From assembly GCA_013397845.1 (NCBI GenBank), contig VZTG01005249.1:62001-126000 (forward strand): a DNA stretch of 64,000 bases, given 5' to 3'. This document shows positions 11,662 through 22,618 of this stretch, piece after piece. Made by a program: the position numbers and the translations under genes. Each line of letters begins with the position of its first letter. The first letter of the stretch is position 1. The notes beneath the pieces were generated by a model. The model ran no database searches, had not been told where the DNA came from, and worked only from the letters and a program-made list of their open reading frames with translations. This DNA is from Melanocharis versteri. Taxonomy: Eukaryota; Chordata; Aves; Passeriformes; Melanocharitidae.

Positions 11662-13120
11662 GCTATAGCCACACTTTCTCTTCACTTCACACTTCATTTT
11701 AAGCCAGCACAGAATCCTCAGAGTTTCTTCTAAGAGGTAATTGCACAGGAAAGGGAGATGATAGTGAAGGATAGTAAAGCCCTCTCTACACTGTCCTGGG
11801 AATTTTCAGATAGTTCTCCCTAGGCATAATGGCTGTTTTCAAGTTGACCCACTGAGCATTAGAGCTTTTACATCTGAGTTTGTAGTGTATAATGAAGCAA
11901 TAGAAGCTTGTAATACAGGCCATGAAATTTACTGAAAACTTGTTATACCCAGCAGAATGTTGCCTATGGCAGGTTGCTTTTGCCTGAAAGTTGGAGTTCC
12001 TCTGTTGGACCTATTTTCCTCAAATATTTTTTCAATTCTAGGTGCAACAAAGCTAATTGCCAAGTCTATTTAAAACATTCTCTTCACATTGGCAGTGAAT
12101 CAATGCTCAGCCAAAGTCTGGAATGCTCTCTCACAATGCATACTGGAATGCTCTTCTGTTTTACTTAGTTGGTTTATTTATTTTTTTTTAAATGCCACAA
12201 TAAACATTTTGTTTTTCTAAGCCAGGATAGCAGAAAAGGTAGCAAATAAGCGAGATTCACTCCCTAAGTCACACTCTGAGATGACTCAAATAATGATGAA
12301 CAACCATCTACCTTCTTGTCTTGCTATGAAGTTCAAGGTCAAGATATGCTGATATTACACTTTCTAGGGAACTTGGGGAACTGGAAAGTCATGGGCAATT
12401 AATGACTTTGAGAAGATGAAAGAACTGCAGATATTGCTGGAAATTCTTCCAACAGAAGCTCTTACAAGGATACTTAGAATGACATGTAATATATCATTTT
12501 TAGTAAAAGAACATTCTGTCCTGGCTGCCTGAGGAAGCCATGAGAAAAAGCTGAAGAGAAACATGCTGATGAGACAGAAGTCAACCTCAAATCTATATTC
12601 TGCAGATCTGCTTCATTTTCAACCCCAAAACATTTGAGTGTCAAATAACAAACCTATCCCTAAATTCATTTCCAGTGTTCCTATGGTTACACAAAGTTTG
12701 TTATGCTTTTTCCAGGGAAAATTTCAAAGTAAAATTTTCACCACAGATTCGCTGTTCTGCAGAAGGTGAGTACTGCTATTCTTCGCTAAATTACAAATTT
12801 AGCAAATATTCTGTGCTAAATTACAAGAGTGACAGATAAAGCAGCTTGCTCTATATGAAACTTGTGCTATTCATAAAAATAAACATTTTGGCAAGGTTAT
12901 TGATCTTCCTGTGGCATGGCTGTGGAGAAGGAGGCAGGGTTTGTCAGTATGGTATTGTCACGATGTCTGCTTGAATTCTGACCATGATTTCCGTTGGCTG
13001 CTCACTCAGTAAAATGCTTGCCATGATCAAGAACAGGAAATCTTCCAACTGTTCAGCAACAATACAAAATGCATAATCTTGCAACATACTAAAATAAGAT
13101 TATTTTCAAATCACTTTTTT

Positions 13121-13160
13121 GATATATATATATAAAGATATGTATATAAATATATATATT
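13121..13160. repeat. AT-rich imperfect TA repeat
   Basis: A 40-bp stretch of TA dinucleotides broken by AAAG, GTA and AAA. It is low-complexity DNA with strong melting potential and no other sign of function. Confidence 0.8.
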
Positions 13161-15590
13161 ATTAAAAATTAGTTGGATATCTTTAACTTATACAAAAGGC
13201 TTGCTTATATTCTTGGGGATTCACTGGTAGATTAAAAGTGGTTTATTTTCTTCTTTCATTACTTTCTCCCATTTGCAATGGATAAAGGAAAAAAGTGAAG
13301 AACAGTGGAAAAGTTAAAAGGAGTCAGACAGGAGAAAGGAAAAATGTAATCCCCCAGATATTCACTTAATTGTTTGCTAATCAACTATATGCAAAGAAAA
13401 ATAGTGTCAGTGTTTATTTCAGAAATATGTAGCATTTTGAAACAGGGTATGTACTGTGTCTCAGTGAAACTCTGAAGCTTTGGGCTGATGGACAGCTCAA
13501 ACTTCTCTATTTACAACGTCCTAACCTTTGGATCCATTTGTGGGTTTTAAGCTCAGCAAACAATCCTGTGCTCATGCTCATGCAGTTTATTGCAAGCAAA
13601 GCAATAAGCTCATGCTGTGCTTCAGCGATCTTGTGTAACTGGGGCTGAGTGTGCGATGAAAATGGAATTTTTACCACTCTTTACCACACACAGTTTACCA
13701 CTAAGAAATTTTTTTTTCAACATCAAACGAACAGGAGAATTCATCTAGACCTTCGTCAGTAAATCTAGCGGTTTCTTAGGAAGCAACCTTCATGACCAAC
13801 TGGAGCTGGCAAGACATTTTGCTATGCACCTCTCTTAGACACCACTGACTCATAGAGACTAAAAGTTATTACAAAACCCCTTAGTTTTTTAGAAATCCTT
13901 GGTTTAGAACAAATACTTGCTTTAGAAAAATTTTAAAGGTTTCATATTTTTGCTTTGAAAATGTAAAATATTTCTAGTAATTCCTTTACAATAAAAATGT
14001 ATAACATTTGAAATTAAGCATGAAAATAGTGAAAGAAAAATCATTGAATTTAATTGAAATTGGAATTTAGGTTTAAAAATAAGTTTGGCTTATCACAGAA
14101 TGAGGGTTTTTAAGCTCTAGACTTTTTCAGTTTTCTGGAGAAGGGTTTTCCTTCTCTAACCCCTCTGTGCCATCCTTTATATCTCTAATTTTTAATTTTT
14201 AATTGTTTTTAAATTGCAAAATATACTGTTTTCCAAGTTTGTTCTAGGATTGCCTCACTGATCTGACACTATGGTACTGACAAAAGCCTGAGAGGAACTA
14301 ATGAGGGAGAAACCCACCCACAAAAGGATAGTCCCATTTCTGAGTCTCTAAATTCACACCTGGTTAAATTGCATGGGATTTGCCTCATCTTTTGCCTTTT
14401 TGTTAACTAGACCAGACAAAGTAACAAACTCAGGTAAACGGTAAATGTTCACTGAGATGTTGACTTTGCTAAAGACTTGAAAATCAGAAATTAGTGGAAG
14501 TCAGAGAAAACTATCAATAACACTACTTGCAACTGCTATAGACAATGCCCACTGTTAATGAACCATCTGTTTTTCTGATTTTTCCCTGGCTTTTTTACTT
14601 GTTTACATTTGCTGTTCGCATTTTCATTTCTTCTAAGAAAATGTTCTTCCTCCATAAATTCTGAAAAAACCTGAAAAATAGGTATCAATGGCACAACTTT
14701 CACTGATGCCACACCTGAACTTGTCCAGGATTTCTTAAAATTTCCTAGCACTTTTTAGGTTCAGCTTATTTGTCTATCAGAATGATCTGTTTCTTGTGCT
14801 GTCTATTTCAGAATGATCATCTCATGTTCATGGGCTCAGATTCCAGTCTTGGGGTCATTTACTGTGTAATGGAAAGCATTCCATCTTCTTTAATAGTTTT
14901 TCAAAATATCTGCACATTTTTATTTTTCAGCCACTGCAATATTGTCTATAACTTTATGAAAAATCAAACGTATGCGAGTATTCCTCTAACATTATTCTGA
15001 AATTTTACTGGTAATATCTTTGCCCATGTCTGACTCTGAGAACTCCAGGAAGTCCATATGGCAAACAGAGTTGTTTTTCTCTCAACAACGCGATGTTGCA
15101 GTCCTTTCTCTGCACCAAAGCTGTGGTATTGAGGGGTTGCATTGGGGTGAGTAGGGCTGTGTAGCTACTAAACTTAAGTGCTTAAGTGTGCTTCCTGGCC
15201 TATGTACACAAAACTTCATCAGACCATCAGGCTATTTATACCAAACCGTCATGTGCTTATATTACATGTGCACCCAGCCTTTCCTAGACACTTTTAATTC
15301 AATGGCATTATATTGACATATAAAATATGAAGCGGTGTAGGTCATTCTACATGCTGAAGAGGAAGGAGAAAGACTGATGATAGCAGCAGCAGTGACTGTC
15401 CTTCACATTTCTGTCACTCTGCAGAAGTGGACTGCTGACCACAGCAGCTGTTTCGTGAGGACTTGCTGACTGCAGAGCATTGCATTATATTGGATCTTAG
15501 AGTGTCCCAATGCATGAGATGTCTAAATGGTTATCAGGGCCAATGCTGGAGTCCATCATGCCAAACTTCCCTCCTTCATTGTTTGCTTGG

Positions 15591-15969
15591 AAGAGGTCTC
15601 ATGAGGAGTGGCTAAAGGAGCTGGGGTTTTTTAGCCTAGAGAAAAGGAGGCTCGAGGAAGACCTTATCATCCTCTATGACTACATAAAAGGAGGCTGTAG
15701 CAAGGTGAGGACTGGTCTCTTCTCTCAGGTGACAGGACAGGAGGATATAACTTTGATATTAGGAAAAAGTCCTGAACTAAAAGTTTGGCCAGGCATTGGA
15801 ACAAGCTGCCCAGGGAAGTGGTGGAATCATCATGCCTGGAAGTGTTTGAAAAACATCTGGATGTAGCACTTAGAGACATGGTTTAGCAGTGAACACAGCA
15901 GTGTTAGATTAACAGGTTTACTGAATGATCTTAGAGGTCTTTTTCAACCTAAACAATTCTATGATTCTA
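15591..15969 (+). mobile_element. CR1 LINE fragment, 3' untranslated region
   Basis: The plus strand reads as the CR1 3' region: the segment beginning near GAGTGGCTAAAGGAGCTGGG, then a middle part including GGAACAAGCTGCCCAGGG, and finally the tail AATTCTATGATTCTA at about 15955-15969. Roughly 380 bp are retained and the 5' part is missing, the usual outcome of truncated reverse transcription. An open frame of 118 codons that begins just upstream at 15510 covers most of it, but it lies in what is non-coding sequence in intact CR1, so I do not call it a gene. Divergence from the family seems substantial, so the copy is old. Confidence 0.92.
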
Positions 15970-17536
15970 AGAGGATCTCTGTTTGTTCTTTTCTCTTTTT
16001 GAAGCAGCCACAGCAGGTTTAACTGTAGCTTGAGACACTGGTAGGAAGAGAAAGGGGACATTGATGCAGGAGAAGGTTATTTGTATAAAATCTCTGGCTT
16101 CTAATCAACTTTAACTTTTATACCTAGAACTTTGCTTATGGATCCTGGCTATATTCAGGATCACAAAGCTGAAAGCAAAGCTGGTTTATTTAGCCTTAGG
16201 GTTTTTTTTGCCCTCATGCTACTCACAAGCCAGTCACGATTTGGCCCATAAATTGCTCAGTGCTTTGCACTTTCAGAGGAATGATTAAGAGCACTCTGTC
16301 TACGAATAAGCTATTTGTACTTCACGGTCATCAGCAAAACACTGTTAATAGATGCTGTAGTGTTTGGCTTTGACTTGCCCTTTGCAAAGTTCACACAGTC
16401 TGCCATGTGAATCATAGACAGCAGATGCACCGAGGTCTGATCTCGCTGCTATTTGCCAAAACTGAAACGATATTAAACATAGGGCAAAAACACAGATATA
16501 CCTGACACTGCTGAGAGCAGGCCATGTCGTTTAGATTTTTTTCTCAAGTATTATCTTTTTGTACATGACATTTGAGGATGAGTTATTATATGACTACGTT
16601 TTTTAAGCAAAAAATGTATCAAGCAATGAGTGTTCATGAGCCTCTTCTGCACCTTCTATCAAATGCTTTTTGTCAAACTGATAAATATCAAATATCGATT
16701 TGTGTTGTTTTCTTGGCACTCCTCTTGAATTTGTCAAGTTTAATGGATCTTCTCCATGATGCTTTATTTATCATGGAATCCATAGTCATTTTCAAGTGAA
16801 ATGACAGCTCTTATGATTGAAAGGGAACTTCAGCATTAGTCTGGATAAAATTTGCCTGCTATTGATTAAAGTCAGGTGTCTCTATAATTATGGAAGTGAT
16901 CTATCATCCCTTTTTTTTTGAAATAATGTGTCAATAGTAATCTCAAAGAATAGTCTGTTCACCCAGTATATTAGGAAGGTTTTATAACTCAGCACTGGGG
17001 ATTGAATTTATACAGCTTGATATTGGTGCATGTTGCCACTTACCTCTTTGATACTGGCACCTCTTGGCACAAGGTTAATAAACACTTTTAAGGAAATTAC
17101 AGGAAAGGATATTATAGTCTTATTCAATGGAAGTCCTCCAGGAGCAAAAGACTGCATTTGGCACTGCTTAACAGGCAGATCACAGTCTTCATGGTCAGAC
17201 TAAATAAGCAGGAGGAACTCCTTCACATACTGAGAAGTAAACCCCAGTCATTCTTAGCTTATAATTTCCAATATCAGGGGTGAATTATTTTTCTAAAGAT
17301 TCATTTTTTAAAATGAAAGTCTTTATTTCTGACAGCTGTCCCATAAAATGTACACTTAACAAACTCCAATGTCAGGGCAAATGCTTTAAGCATACTTATC
17401 CAATTTAACTCTGAAATGAGCCAAAGTGCTATAATATTGTTATTTTTTGGGAAGACTTGCAAAAAGTGATCTATTTCTTGTAAGGAAATGTTATGTAGTT
17501 TAGGAGTGCATACTGGAATGTAGGCTCCCCCTCATG

Positions 17537-17562
17537 CTGTGTATGTGTGTGTGTTTGTGTGG
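17537..17562. repeat. Imperfect TG dinucleotide repeat
   Basis: Alternating TG units broken by one A and one extra TT. A short ageing microsatellite. Confidence 0.8.
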
Positions 17563-18837
17563 TTTCATTCCTTCCCCCAGCTTATTTTAACTGCTGGGAA
17601 TATTTAGTATAACTTATTATGTTTGAATTTTCGGGGTCTATATTTGTACAAGTTTTCTTTTTAGAGGGAGCACTATCACTATTATTTACTTGAAATAGAT
17701 ACCTGAAGTACACAGTGAAATTATATAATGTCTAAGTAAATACTTTTTCTGGATTTCTCACATGCTTTGATACTCTGAAAGAGTCAACGTTAATGCAACA
17801 GATATCATCAGAAAAGCTTGCTTTGGTACACATTACCCTAAAATTATAAACTTTTTTTCATTGTTCCAAGGTTGAAAATACCCTTTTAAAACAGTAATGT
17901 TATAGTCATCTCTTGAGCATTCAGAACAATTGTCCTTTGTGGCAGCTAGTGGAAAAGTAAAGCATTTTCTGTTAAAAGGTCTGTTTAGGGACTTGTCCTG
18001 ACTTCACAATAGCAGTGACAATTGAGCACTGGAAAAAGAAAGATTTTGATACACATTGACTAGTTCAGTGCTTTCTTCTTACTATGCAACATGTTGGCAG
18101 CTGAATGATTTATGGTGCCTCATAAATACGATGTGGTATTGCTACTTTTTCAAAAAACAAAATTTTTATTTTTAAAATAAATAAATCTTTTGAGTGAGAA
18201 ACAGATCCTGTCTAGAAAGATGAGGGAAGTACACAATTCAGAGAATATTCAAGTTTCATTTACAGTCAAGCTTCTTCTTGGTCCTTGCATGCTTTTTGCC
18301 CTGACACTCAAACCATGACTGAGTCTGGAGATGTTAAAACGTAGGCTCATTAACTTTGGCTAACATGCTGATAAATCTGGGTTAAGATTTGAGCTGGTAA
18401 CGAAGCCTGCATTGAAGTATTGCTTGGTGCAGCAATGTCTTTCTGTTTCACATGGAGGTACGAGGTCCATGGAGGAATGAGAATGATACAGAAAATCCTC
18501 CAGGGAAAAAGAGAAGGGGAAAGAAAATGGGAATATGGAGAGAATAACAGTTGAAATCCATGGAGGAAATCTTAGCAGCTCATCCATGTATGTATCTTTC
18601 ATAGCCACTGAGGAAACCTATTGAATCCTGTCTTCTTGTTAAACTTTTCCAATATTTGAAGTATTTTTCTGTAAGGCTGAGACTGCTTGCTAACAATGTG
18701 TAATTAACTCTTTCACAGGCCTTACCTGGGCTGTGCCCTCAGCTTTTCTACGTTTCAAATATGTTAGAAAATAAACATAGGTTTGATTTTCTTCTCTCTT
18801 GGGTGTAGTCTAAGATTCTCTTATCATTTGGGTTGAG

Positions 18838-18956
18838 TTTTTTTTTTGTTTGTTTGTTTGTTTTTTGTTTGTTTGTGGTTTTTTTTGTTTGTTTGTTGGT
18901 TTGGGTTTCTTTTTTGTTTGTTTTTTTGTGTGGGTGGGGTGTTTTCGGTTTTTTTG
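18838..18956. repeat. T/G-rich simple repeat, (GTTT)n and variants
   Basis: About 119 bp made almost only of T and G on the plus strand, mainly TTTG units with longer T runs and GGG or GGTT breaks. The complementary strand is an A/C-rich run. Open frames of 63 to 96 codons cross it on both strands only because T/G repeats lack stop codons; their Phe-Val-Cys or Lys-Thr-Gln compositions are artefacts. Confidence 0.9.
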
Positions 18957-20188
18957 CAGGATAGGAGAAGAAAAGACATGGCTGTGTATCTGTGTATTTC
19001 ACTGCATACTCACTGATCATAGTGATTTCCAGAAACAATAGATTTGGATATCCTCTGCCTATTTAAGGATGTTCAGAGAAGGAATGAAAATGAGTTATAT
19101 GTTTGGGGTGTTTTTGCCAGACTCATCATTCTTTATGCTATTTCTTGGTATCTCAGAAATCCATATATAATATGCTGAAGTGATCTTGAAAATTTCAGCC
19201 TAATTTTAAACCAGGGCTTATAGTTTCCTTTCAACTGAACTTCTTGGAGTATAAGATATACTTTTTGCATGATAAACTGTGTCTGCTTCACCTTGTTATT
19301 AGCAAGAAACACCCAAATGACTCTTTAAGGTTTTTTTCTGTTCTTTTTCTTTAGGCCTGAATATGACCTAAAAATAAAATGGGTCAATTGCAGCCTAAAC
19401 ATCAATGACTTCTTAAAAAAGTAATGATGTCCTTACAATATAAACAGCCCAGAAACTGGTGTCTGAAGTGCACACATTTTCAGTGCCTTTTTGTATCAAA
19501 CCCAGAACCGCTTCTAATAACCCATGAATGCTGTGGGGACCATGAGGCCAGACTTGATTGACAAGATTCAAAAATTAATAAAGAGAAATATTGGAAAAGA
19601 AGGATGCTTTTAAAGGATGTCAGAAGATGCACATTTAGCTAAGAGATTCATCTTTTCTAAAGAGAGCAAAACATTCATTTGAAATGTTTATCTAGTTAAT
19701 ATTTTAATTGAGAGGTTTATCATTCTGAGATAACATTCTTAACTCCTAGTAAGTGTAGCATGGCAGAGGAACAATTTTCCATTCAATTCCACTCTTTATT
19801 TGAGCAAGTGTGAGCAGGAACAGTTTAGGGACAGAGGCACTGATAAATGGCTTCACTATTAATCTCTTAGTAACATTTTGGAACTGATTTGGACACTATC
19901 AACATTTATTTTTAGAAATATCTTTTACACTAACACTTAAAAAAATGATGTCAAATGTTATTTTAATATTTCATATTTCAATGAATATTCAGCATATTTA
20001 CATTAATATTTCTTGGTTCATTTAAATTAATATTCTTCTTTGGCAGGAAATACAAAAAATTAAACATATTTATATCCATTAGGGATGATTTAACTGAGCC
20101 GTTTATCTTTCAAATATCTGCATTGACACTTTAGGAGAGGAGAGTGGATTTAACAAAAATCTCCAGTCCTTCTGTCACTAAATAATAG

Positions 20189-20269
20189 TTCTGGAACAAT
20201 TAAGATTAATGGAGTTAGAGCTGGACGTTGAACTCAGAATGATACGTGAAGAACGTACGCTCACAAAAG
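20189..20269 (+). other. Candidate small exon (81 nt), unproven
   Basis: An open stretch lies between a possible acceptor (a pyrimidine-rich CCTTCTGTCACT, then AAATAATAG ending at 20188) and a possible donor (AAAAG followed by GTAGGA at 20270). The frame containing the ATG at 20209 would encode a highly charged helix-like peptide with many Glu, Leu and Arg residues, of the kind seen in coiled coils. Four CpG pairs lie in about 45 bp, which is unusual for this CpG-poor DNA. Against it: the acceptor tract is weak, no partner exon is seen, and the peptide matches nothing I know. It may well be chance. Confidence 0.15.
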
Positions 20270-21885
20270 GTAGGAATATATACTTTGAGTATCTAAAAAT
20301 TTCTGTCTAAAAGATGGCCCTAAGGCAATACGGTACAATTATTGGTATGGCTGATAAGTTATAATATAGAAATAGCAAGTAATATTACATATTTTATTTT
20401 AAGTACCTCGCCAAATATGTTCCAAGGAGCTAGTTATTTTATTACTTAGATTTGCTTAGTATACAAAGGTCTCCCTTGTTTTTTCCTGTTATTAACATGT
20501 AATATACAAACTGTTAACTGAATATGTTCAACTCTTGGTGTATCACCGAAGCACATCCAAACTGCTCCAGAACACACACAAACACATATGCTGGACCTGA
20601 AACACAGGACTGTCTACAACTTTCTTGTTTCTTGGCAAATTTTATATTGGGAACATAGTGAAAAACATGGTCCATCTTTTCTCAAGTTTCATGGAACAAT
20701 GAAATTTTTTTGCCATTGATTGGTGTTATAAGAGAGAAATTTAGCTATGAGTCTATGGCTGAGAAATGAATAGCTTTCAGAACAAGAATAAAACAAAATA
20801 TGTTCCTGCTGTTGCTACCATGATGGTCTTTCTGAAATGCCAGGCAATTAATGAGGAGGAGACCACAGGGGGAAGAAAACAAACTGTATTGCTGTACTGC
20901 AAAGCTCATTGTAGATTTTGTAATTTGTAAGTCTTTCAACTAGCAACTAAGGCTTTGAAGTATGTTTTTTGTTATAGAAGTGTGATGACTGATTGAAGGT
21001 TTATTAATGTTGTTAGGTAGGTAGCCATTTTACTAATGAGTATATGCTCCCACTAAACTCTGACATACCCAGCAGCAAAGCACAGCGCTGTTGAACATCT
21101 CTGGAGGATGCCACTTGAGAAATTTGATGTATGAATATTTCCATGAGTAGCAAACTCTGAAAAACGTAAATGATACCCTTATGTTGACTTATGGCCCGCC
21201 ATTCAAAATATGGTTTAAGAACAGTGTGGTCTATGTGTGAACAGCCAAAGGCACAAAAAACTTTATAGGTACACAGGTAATGATGACTGCTTTCTCCACA
21301 GAGGCTGGCAGTTCCATTCACACTGACGGAAACTTAGTAGGGTCACAAAGAGTCACTGAGCCCAACAGGGTCACTAACTAAGCCGCTGTAGTACCCTGAT
21401 CTACACTTCAGAGGCAACTGAAATGGTATGGAATTTTTCTTCATTTGGTTATTGAAGTAGTGTAGGCGCTAATGCATGTATTTCAGGTTTTTTGTACTTG
21501 CTGTTGAGCCTCAGAAAAGTTTCAAGAGACCTTATAGGAAGTAGGAGAAGAAGGCTCATGGAGATTACCATGAAGGTTAGTTGTGGTTCACCCATCTTGC
21601 TTTTTATCCTCAGCTGTGGGGCATTCCTAGGTAAGGCAGACAAAGAATAAACACAGGATGGAGCATCAGGCAGGTAGCTTTTTATTAAAACGAACCACAC
21701 CAAAAAATGCAGGTAAACACCACTGTCTTCTTCATATAAAATCCACTGACTTATGGTATCCTCTGGAACAGTATGGGAGAACCATAGAGCTCTCATGGGA
21801 GAAAAGATATGGAGGGCAATGAGTTTTCAGAATGTGAGACTTGAGCAAAGCCCAACATTTGGAAAGTTAACTATTACCAGAATAC

Positions 21886-22618
21886 AGAATCATAGCATAG
21901 TTTGGATTGGAAGGGACCTTTAAAGATCATCTAGTCCAACCTCCCTGCCATGGGCAGGGACACGTTCCACTAGATCAGGTTGCTGAAAGTCCTGTTCAGC
22001 CTGACCTTGAATGTTTCCAGGGATAGGACATCTAACACCTCTCTGGGAAACCTGTTCCAGTGTTTCATCACCCTCACAGTAAAGAATTTCTTCCTTATAT
22101 CTAGTCTAAATCTGCCCTCTTTATTTTAAATCATTACCTCTTGTTTTAGCTCCATAGGCCCTGCTAAAAAGTTTGTCCCCATCTTTCTTTTAAGCTCTTA
22201 TTAAGCACTGAAAGGCTGCAATGAGGTCTCCCCAGAGCCTTCTCTTCTCCAGGATGAACAGCCCTAACTCCCTCAGCACAGAGAGGTGTTCTTCACAGGA
22301 GAAGTGTTCAACCCCTCTCATAAATTTTGTGCCCCCCCGGTCTGGACTTTCTCCAACAATTCCATGTCTTTTTTGTGCTGGAGACCCCAGAGCTGGATGC
22401 AGCACTGCAGGTGAGGTCTCATCAGAGCAGGGCAGAGGGGCAGAATGCCCCCTCTCGCCCTGTTGGCCACGCTGCTTTGGATGAAGCCCAGGGTATTTTG
22501 GTCTTCTGGGCTGATACTGCCCATTGCTGGCTCATGTCCAGCTTTTTATCCACTATTAATGCTAAGTCCTTCTTCCCAGGGCTGCTGTCCATCCCTTCAG
22601 CCCTCAGCCTGTATTGAT
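21886..22618 (-). mobile_element. CR1 LINE fragment, longest copy in the window
   Basis: About 730 bp read, on the minus strand, as the end of a CR1 LINE: the tail is at 21886 (reverse complement AGAATCATAG), and landmark segments include CATCTAGTCCAACCTCC near 21930, the stretch CTGGGAAACCTGTTCCAGTG near 22043 and the region near 22380-22440 with GGATGCAGCACTGCAGGTG. Higher coordinates are nearer the 5' end of the element, which is truncated near 22618. Most of the piece is the untranslated 3' part; overlapping open frames on both strands (60-96 codons) have no reverse-transcriptase motifs. Its GC content is clearly above that of its flanks. Confidence 0.93.

Larger units (their letters stand above)
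10132..15590. other. Non-coding AT-rich single-copy DNA
   Basis: No gene or recognisable transposon. It contains a T tract (11643-11661), a short hairpin-forming repeat (12785-12803) and an AT dinucleotide-like tract (13121-13160). Open frames are all below about 76 codons and look like chance. Confidence 0.7.
15970..21885. other. Non-coding AT-rich single-copy DNA
   Basis: No supported gene. It contains an imperfect TG tract (17537-17562), the T/G-rich block at 18838-18956 and a small candidate exon at 20189-20269. At about 16380-16410 there is GCAAAGTTCA, a fair match to an HNF4-type nuclear receptor site, but a single ten-base match in 64 kb is not evidence of an enhancer. Confidence 0.65.

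Noticed and set aside
15510..15866. A 118-codon plus-strand open frame as a protein gene
   Set aside because: It lies largely within the untranslated 3' region of a CR1 LINE and has no reverse-transcriptase or endonuclease motif.
16380..16410. GCAAAGTTCA as an HNF4-regulated enhancer
   Set aside because: One ten-base match in 64 kb is expected by chance and no other liver-type motifs cluster around it.
18748..19041. Frames of 63 and 96 codons rich in Phe/Val or Lys/Thr/Gln
   Set aside because: They are produced by the T/G simple repeat, which contains no stop codons.
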